Below, in pieces: positions 58,050 to 64,000 of a stretch of DNA of 64,000 nt. The translations under genes were made by a program, and so were the position numbers. The stretch comes from Dermanyssus gallinae (lineage: Eukaryota > Arthropoda > Arachnida > Mesostigmata > Dermanyssidae), in the NCBI GenBank assembly GCA_003439945.1, contig QVRM01001983.1, forward strand, positions 558,501 to 622,500, in the 5' to 3' direction. The stretch's first letter is position 1. Each line of letters starts with the position of its first letter. The notes beneath the pieces were generated by a model. It worked only from the letters and a program-made list of their open reading frames with translations, was not told where the DNA came from and ran no database searches.

Positions 58050-60200
58050 GCCTCTCACCATTTTAAACGCAAGCAGGGCAACACGCACACGATGAATTTC
58101 ACTAATCGAAAGCAATTTGTACGCAACAGACATATCAACCACATAATTTCCGGCGGCATCTGCCGAACATGGCCCTAGAAACATCATTCTGGATGATTTG
58201 GACCCAACGAGATATTCCCATATAGCCTACCCCCGGACGGGAAGAGCACAATAGCGTAATACCTATAGACGCAAAAGAGATCATCACCTGGAACACCAAT
58301 CTATCTAAGTCTTTGTTACGTATACCGCCGCTGCGATTGATCGGCTCAAGAAGAAGTAGCAGTGAGGTGTCATTTGCGTATACGGACGTCCTACCGATAT
58401 GATTGACCAACATCCTAAGCAAAGTAAACTTCATACAAATAATGAACGTGTAAGATCCAATTACAAATCCTCGAGGTGACCCAAGTACAAATCCTAGAGG
58501 TGACCCAAGACAAATCCTCGAGGTAACCCAAGTACAAATCCTTGAGGTAACCTAAGTACAAATCCCAGTATTGACTTCCTCCCGCCGCCTGGATTCAACA
58601 TGACCAGCGAAGCATCTAGGAAGACTGCGAGACACATTATGTTTATTTTATATCGTTGATCTCCTGCCTATAGTGTGTCAGCGCTAACTATGTGAACCGC
58701 GATTTCCTAAAATCCACTGGCCAGGCTAATAGGGTCTAGCTGATTTGAGGTAGCTTTCGTTCTACCCTCTATTTAAAACAGCTTCCCGGGGCCTTTAAAT
58801 AAGTAATGAACCAACGATATAGGGCAATAGTCGACAGCCCGGGTACGCTCTCCCTAGTTCTCGAATAGAGGAAATGTTTCAGCGTACTTTAATATGGGTG
58901 GAAACGAACCAGTGTTATTGGAGAACATTGTTGTACTGGCGAGCGGATGTGCGAGTAGCGACGCATTCATTTTTAATCATTGGGTAGGAACATTAGTAGC
59001 ACCGCAGTCCCAACCCGCTTTCGTGATTTGGAGAACCAGTTAAACTTTAAATACACTGACCTCATCTAATTTGAACGATGCGTGATTTGTTTGCCTGCTT
59101 GATGTCTTGATCTCAGTCTGGATCTTAAAAAGTTGAGAAAGATTAATATTCAGTTTCATAAACCTCCAACTGTAAAGTTCAGTCCCTTGTGATTGTAAAA
59201 AAATCGCAGGGGCTGCCTGTATCTCCGGACAGTATTGCCGTAGGCAGCATGCGATTCGTGTGAGCCTACCATGCGATGTCAAGTATTGAGCTTGTTGACA
59301 TTGCACCTACACTTATATTTCCAGGGGAGAATACACCTTTATTTGAGCTACCAAATAAATTCTTGTTAAAAACTGCGGCGAAGTACAAACCATATTTGCA
59401 ATTCGTATAGAGCAAGTTACAGAATGTAACAAAGGTAAAGTCAACATTAGTTGCATCGTACACTTGTATACAGTCAGCTCACTGTTTACGGCGAGCAAAC
59501 AAGCCAATGGAAATTTTGTCGTGTCGCCACGTAGAAAATTACGCTTCAGCAAGATTATAACGCGGAGCTGCAGAATGTCCCCGAAGCAAAACGACAACAT
59601 GACAGTGGTCAGAGAAAAGCAGAGTTCACCAGACTACAGGAACCGGACGTGAAAATATACTGCAATGTGCTTCAGTAATGCCATAGCGATAATCTCTAGA
59701 AGAAAAGAATACTGACTATTCTTCACAGAGAGATTTGCCCTGGAGGTTGAACATTTAAATCTCCCATTAGCAAACAAAGTAGGACAGAGGCTACAGGAAC
59801 AACGTACTTTACAACATCAAGCAGAATGCTTGTGTGAGTGAAACGACTAAGGTAGAAGACGTCCACTTAACCATTGATGTCGGAATTGTTTTTTACTCGA
59901 CAACTAGTTATCTGGACCTTACCGTCGCCACTACTTTTGAACAACGCCGCAAGTACTGTACAGTTTATCCTTAAGTAAATCCTAACCCACGCCCACATGT
60001 CAAAAAGCTAAGGCCAGAAATATCATGGCCAGCTTTATAACCGCTCTTAAATATTATTTCTGACCATATGTATATAGAGGATTTTTGGACCCTGTGCTGA
60101 TGCTAAGTACAGCAGTCACGAGTCCAGTACAGTTAGATTATCTTGTAAACATTTCGCCTCTTTTGGGATACTGCTTTAGACATACACGCCACTGGTCCTA
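58050..60200 (-). pseudogene. EEP-type LINE ORF2, nearly whole but badly decayed
   Basis: Antisense, pieces occur in the expected order: LLMGDLNVQPPGQ (endonuclease GDxN motif, near 59763), then GSFPPILKYAETFPLFEN and DYCPISLVHYLFKGPGKLF (RT fingers, near 58800-58920), LPQGFVLGLPRGFVLG (motif B, tandemly multiplied, see the minisatellite) and VYANDTSLLLLLEP (motif C, near 58380, with Asn in place of the first Asp of the pair). Stops and frame changes are frequent. Together with the zinc-knuckle ORF1 remnant upstream on the same strand this is probably one old LINE of about 2.5 kb or more. Confidence 0.6.
58460..58566 (-). repeat. Minisatellite (24-bp unit, about 4.4 copies) made from RT motif B
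   Basis: Units GTACAAATCCTCGAGGTGAC plus four bases start at 58460, 58485, 58509 (23 bp), 58532 and 58556 (partial). Antisense each unit encodes the (L/S)P(Q/R)GFVLG core of RT motif B. The 23-bp unit shifts the frame. Confidence 0.85.
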
Positions 60201-60329
60201 TAGATGAAATTATTTGTTTTAATGTTAGCGGGACCTCATGACCTAACACTTTTAAGATGTTCGCCTGAGGTCTTAATGATGGCGGCAAGGGAATGTTGCT
60301 GACCTCATCACCAACTGCGTTTGGGTGCT

Positions 60330-60600
60330 CTCACTTGCTTTTGTACGCATTCTGGCGATCTCTTGCAGTTTGCAGCCCCATGTTCTGACTCGCCGCAACT
60401 TTTCTAGGCTACCTCAATCCTGTATACTGTAGCAATATGACCCAGTCTCTGGCATTGATAACAATAAATTGACGCCCCCGCGTACCTCGTGTAAGCCTTG
60501 CACGCCAGAAATACTTTGTTTGGTGGGACATTGCAGCAGGACCCTGCCCGTGAGGCTTGTGAAGGGCTTGTCTCCCACCCGTTTTTTAGCACCTCCTTCG
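60330..60600 (-). pseudogene. LINE ORF1 (gag-like) zinc-knuckle remnant
   Basis: Antisense from 60592: KVFLACKAYTRYAGASIYCYQCQRLGHIATVYR, a CCHC knuckle (C-x2-C-x4-H-x4-C) whose last Cys is now Tyr. After a stop and frame change, CGESEHGAANC with a further PEC follows, a second knuckle that lacks its first Cys. Tandem CCHC knuckles near the C-terminus are typical of ORF1 RNA-binding proteins of I/Jockey-type LINEs. Its position fits ORF1 of the LINE at 58050-60200. Confidence 0.65.
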
Positions 60601-61661
60601 TAACAGAAATCAGCCGGCGTCTTTTAGAGCTGACAGAATCTCATCTTCAGCGAAATCAGGGTCAATCGTCGTAACGCCTAGTTATGTGCCAGTTCGTCCC
60701 ACTGCGTGATACCGAGAAGACTAGTGGACTCTATAACCTTCTTTTCATCGACCTGCCTGTTTGCCCATACATGAATGATGCCGGGGTTTCGATTCAGGTC
60801 TGAAGTAAGCCTTTAGTTTAGACACGACAGAGGGTGTCCTTAAAGCGGTCTACTCCTCAATGTTGTTATACATATATACAGTTGTTTATTCTTCACTTTG
60901 CATGCCACTACAACACGGTAAAGTTCCCTCGCGTTCTTCATAGATTTTTCATGTATAGCAACAAGTTGGACTTTTGCTTTTTCAATTTCCTTCGCCGTGC
61001 TTTTCTTAACCACCTGAGACCATCTTTCTACACTCACAGCTTCATTACCAACTTCAACGGTTGCGTCTTAGTCCTCACCACTATTGGCAGTTGCCCTACT
61101 TGAGGGTTGTTGCGTTCCACTCGTTACCACCGGGCTTCCCTTGGCCGAGCTGACGTCTGTATAGACGTCCTGGTCGCAATTGCCACGCAGCTTGGCGTTT
61201 TTGCCATTCCTTTGTTTTTCCTTAGCTCCCTGCTATCTTTAATAATAGCTTTACTCCCCGACGCGGGGGTCGTACTTCAAGTGGCCCCCTGAGGTGTTGT
61301 TGCCCCCTATTCGGGCCCACTGTTGTGGAAGGGACCGCAGAGTTACCAGCTCGCAACAGATTAGCTGAGCAAGCGGGGCGCAACAAAACCAGAAACAATG
61401 AGACACGTAATTTCATCAGAGCTCAAAACTCACAGCTATCACGTTCGAAAGCAGACGGCAGATTTTGCGAGAGACGTCCGAAGTGTAAGGTAAGAAAGTT
61501 CGCCCACGAATATGTAAATATATTTGAACGTATGTCTTGTGTTCAGGCAGCGTATTTACATTTACGTGCCTTTTTGCAGTTGCATATCTGCAAGCATTGA
61601 AAGGCTTATTTCAATATGACAAGCTTTAAAACATAAGCACAAGACATTCTATATTATATCG

Positions 61662-61667
<6 letters not shown>
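60601..61667. other. No recognisable gene
   Basis: May contain the decayed N-terminal part of the antisense ORF1. The frames 60834-61103 and 61325-61600 are not recognisable. Confidence 0.4.
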
Positions 61668-61717
<50 letters not shown>

Positions 61718-61732
61718 CATATATATGTATAT

Positions 61733-61768
<36 letters not shown>
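61668..61768. repeat. (AT)n microsatellite with ACAT interruptions
   Basis: About 100 bp of near-pure AT repeat. Confidence 0.95.
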
Positions 61769-62250
61769 CAACGATTAACGAACCGGCAATATATAAAAAC
61801 AAATATTAAATATACACTCGTCGCCGTAGGATATATGCTGCCGTACAAAAGACGATCGGCTCTCCGCTGCATATGTTGGCCTTTGGCACGACGGGCCCGA
61901 GGGACGGATGTCAAAGTTTAGTTCTGGCTGCTAGCCGTCTTGTACTGTAGTAGCCCATTCTCGCTCAATGCAGCTGGCCCTAGCTTGGTGGTATCGCCCG
62001 ACGCGGCGTTTTCCCTCACTGCTTCCACCCACCTCACTCTTTCTCGCTTCGTCCTCCTCTCTGTATCTCTTTGCTGAGCAAACTACCTGATATATAGAGT
62101 CAACTCGAACTTGGAAACCCATTTATAGGCTTGTGCAACAAAATGTTGTTGTTTCTTCTTCCCGTCGTTGGTTCGTTCGTATCGTTTGCTCCTAATGTTC
62201 CCGTTCGTTGAGTTGTTCTGTCTGTATCTCTGTTTGTCTGTCGCCGCCGC
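61769..62250. other. No recognisable gene
   Basis: Unassigned. Confidence 0.4.
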
Positions 62251-62452
62251 TGTTATTGTTGCTGTCGCCGTTGTTGTTGCTGCTGCTGCTAGTGTTGTTG
62301 ATGGGTGATGGGAAAGGCAACGTGACCCGGCAAGCAAGAGAGACAGAGAAAAACAGTTCCGGACGCTAAGAGGAAGCCGCGGAATGATAACAATAACAAC
62401 AACAGCAACAACAACAGCAACAGCAACCACAACAACAACCACAACAACAAAC
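62251..62452. repeat. Opposed GTT/GCT and CAA/CAG triplet arrays
   Basis: GTT/GCT-rich triplets (62251-62300) face CAA/CAG-rich triplets (62384-62452) across an 83-bp spacer, so the two arrays are largely complementary. Confidence 0.85.
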
Positions 62453-63006
62453 AGCGAATGCTTGGTGAGTGAGAAACGATAGGGGGGGGGGGGGGGTAGC
62501 AGCACTGGGGAGCGTCTCGTCTGGGCCCGTCTCGGGTCACGCGATGCCGCTCAGAGCTAAAGTCTGTGTGAAGCACGAGGAACAATGTGGACTGCGTACC
62601 GCAGAGGCAGCAGCAGCAGATCAGTACCCGGAGGATGCGCCTTCGGGCTGGCCCACCGACTGACCGAACTGACAGACCGAGTGGCCGATACCGGCCATGA
62701 TGGCCATCGAGTTGCCTTCTTACACGGGTGGAGGCTAACACGCCCACTCGGGGGTAGCCATTCATCCCCCAGCCATCCTCCCCATAAAGAGGGACACGCT
62801 CACACGTACGCACAAAGACACGCACACACACACGTGCAAACAAGGAGGTTGGCGAAAAACGGTTAGGCTAAGACGTTTTCCTCCGGTTAGCCTCCACTTT
62901 AGTCGGCTGCCCGACGAGTTACAGCCCACAGCCTAGATACACACCATGGTAAAGGCGTAAGAAGCAAATGCGACCACCCCCACCGCGGCGGCCGCCAGCA
63001 TCGTTC
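62453..63006. other. GC-richer, no recognisable gene
   Basis: Contains a 15-base G-run (62482-62496) and a (CA)-rich stretch near 62818-62832. Frames crossing it are low-complexity. Confidence 0.4.
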
Positions 63007-63140
63007 TTGTTGCTGTTGTTTTTGTTGTTGTTGTTGTTGTTGTTCTTGCTCTTGCTGCTGCTGTTGTTGCTGTCGTGCTGGTTATTTGTTGTTGTTGCTT
63101 TTGTAGTCCTTTTTTGTTGCTGTCGCTGCTGCTGTGTCGG
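63007..63140. repeat. (GTT/GCT)n triplet microsatellite
   Basis: Mostly GTT with CTT, GCT and GTC variants. Long Leu-rich or Gln/Thr-rich frames over it are artefacts. Confidence 0.95.
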
Positions 63141-64000
63141 CGAGGCAGACAACCATTGTACGAATGGTGGCTACTATCGAGTCGCAAACAAATAAGCCCT
63201 TCTCCGATCTGGTCAGTTGAACTAGACCGGCCCTGCGTCTGCCGCCTCCACTGTTCCTGTGCTGCGACATCTATTTGTCTGTGGGTCCAGCTCGCCACTA
63301 CATGGTCAACGTGACCCCACGCGAGTAGAGAGCGAGGGGATGCGATCAACTCTACTAGTCCTCGACACGCAGTAATCGCCCATAGAAAGAGGACCGATGA
63401 AGTTCGGTACAGAAACAAGGTGAGACATTGTGGCGAATTTTGGCAAGCCCATAGGAATCGCAGTAAGGGTAGAGAGTATCTTAGTAATAAGAGTAATTTA
63501 CTTACTTATAAAATTCTTACTAATAGAGGAACTAGGTAGTCCAGAATAAGACAGTAGCGTTTTCGCGGAAACCGAAACAAACATGCTAACGTTCTTAGAA
63601 GCATAGATGTGAGCACACGTACCAGTAAACTACTATTGGGGCGTAGGCATAATAAGACAGGAGATAGAGTGCCGCCCAGACTACATTTTACTACGACGAT
63701 GTCAAGAAAAGAGGCTGGGACTCTGATGTCATTTTCGGCATTGTTTCGTACAGTTAGTGACCGCATGAAGTAATATGGTACATTTTTGCGAATCACAAAG
63801 CTTCTCATTCGACTCCCTGCTTTTGCTTCCTCTGGAAGGCTATAACAGCCAGCTAGGAGAAAGCATAGCGTTCCGATGAGTCTATTGGTCTACACTTGCG
63901 CCCTGTCACAACCAGGCACTGTTTATTCAGAAGCAAACAGTAGCCATATAATTAGTAATAACAATAACGACTACAGCAGCATCAACAACAACAACAAAAA
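63141..64000. other. No recognisable gene; AAT/AAC-rich end
   Basis: Unassigned. The last 50 bases are AAT/AAC/AGC triplets running to the window edge. Confidence 0.4.

Overview
This window is repeat-dominated animal DNA. It shows no bacterial or phage gene organisation. Long non-coding stretches, about two dozen (AT)n microsatellites, several classes of non-LTR retrotransposon, mariner-type DNA transposons with TA target duplications, and tRNA-headed short interspersed repeats all point to an invertebrate nuclear genome. The mariner and LINE types fit an arthropod best, and a mite or tick is a plausible guess I cannot prove. I found no host protein-coding gene, rRNA or intact tRNA that I would defend. 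Three short stretches are listed only as weak exon candidates.

Layout. 1-1240: 3' part of a LINE with a restriction-like endonuclease (RLE) end. 1243-4110: a near complete but stop-riddled LINE ORF2 with an apurinic-type (EEP) endonuclease and reverse transcriptase (RT). 6212-7473: mariner A with both terminal repeats. 8700-9190: LINE 3' remnant. 11880-13040: a SINE and an antisense RLE-LINE remnant. 13580-14875: an R1-like LINE with an internal deletion. 16040-17010 and 25130-26121: further RT remnants. 19960-20560 and 42111-42635: worn Tc/mariner transposases. 24355-24480: a perfect palindrome beside an RLE-LINE scrap. 30280-33108: a cluster of two foldback elements and mariner B copy 1 set in TA-rich microsatellite. 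33715-33898: SINE A with target duplications. 35598-35875: R1-like LINE C-terminus. 38098-39262: SINE B, then a LINE 3' half. 45817-48066: LINE, RLE-LINE, SINE and 3'-tail fragments. 49283-50528: mariner B copy 2. 51080-54520: RLE-LINE copies, including the longest open frame of the window (549 codons). 54560-55980: another RT element. 58050-60600: a LINE with an ORF1 zinc-knuckle remnant and an RT segment that has expanded into a minisatellite. 61668-64000: AT, CAA/GTT and other simple repeats.

How the parts relate. Every coding remnant belongs to a mobile element, and each carries stops, frameshifts, deletions or lost catalytic residues, so none looks able to move by itself. RLE-LINE copies and scraps occur at six loci. 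The longest is bounded on both sides by (ATT)n, which recalls the TAA-repeat targeting known for Dong elements of the R4 clade. The TA-targeting transposons repeatedly sit next to (AT)n tracts. The SINE-like repeats share 3' segments with other repeats in the window, as expected if they borrow LINE machinery.

Limits. Family names were assigned by reading motifs, without database searches. Boundaries of the degraded copies are approximate. Exon candidates need RNA data.
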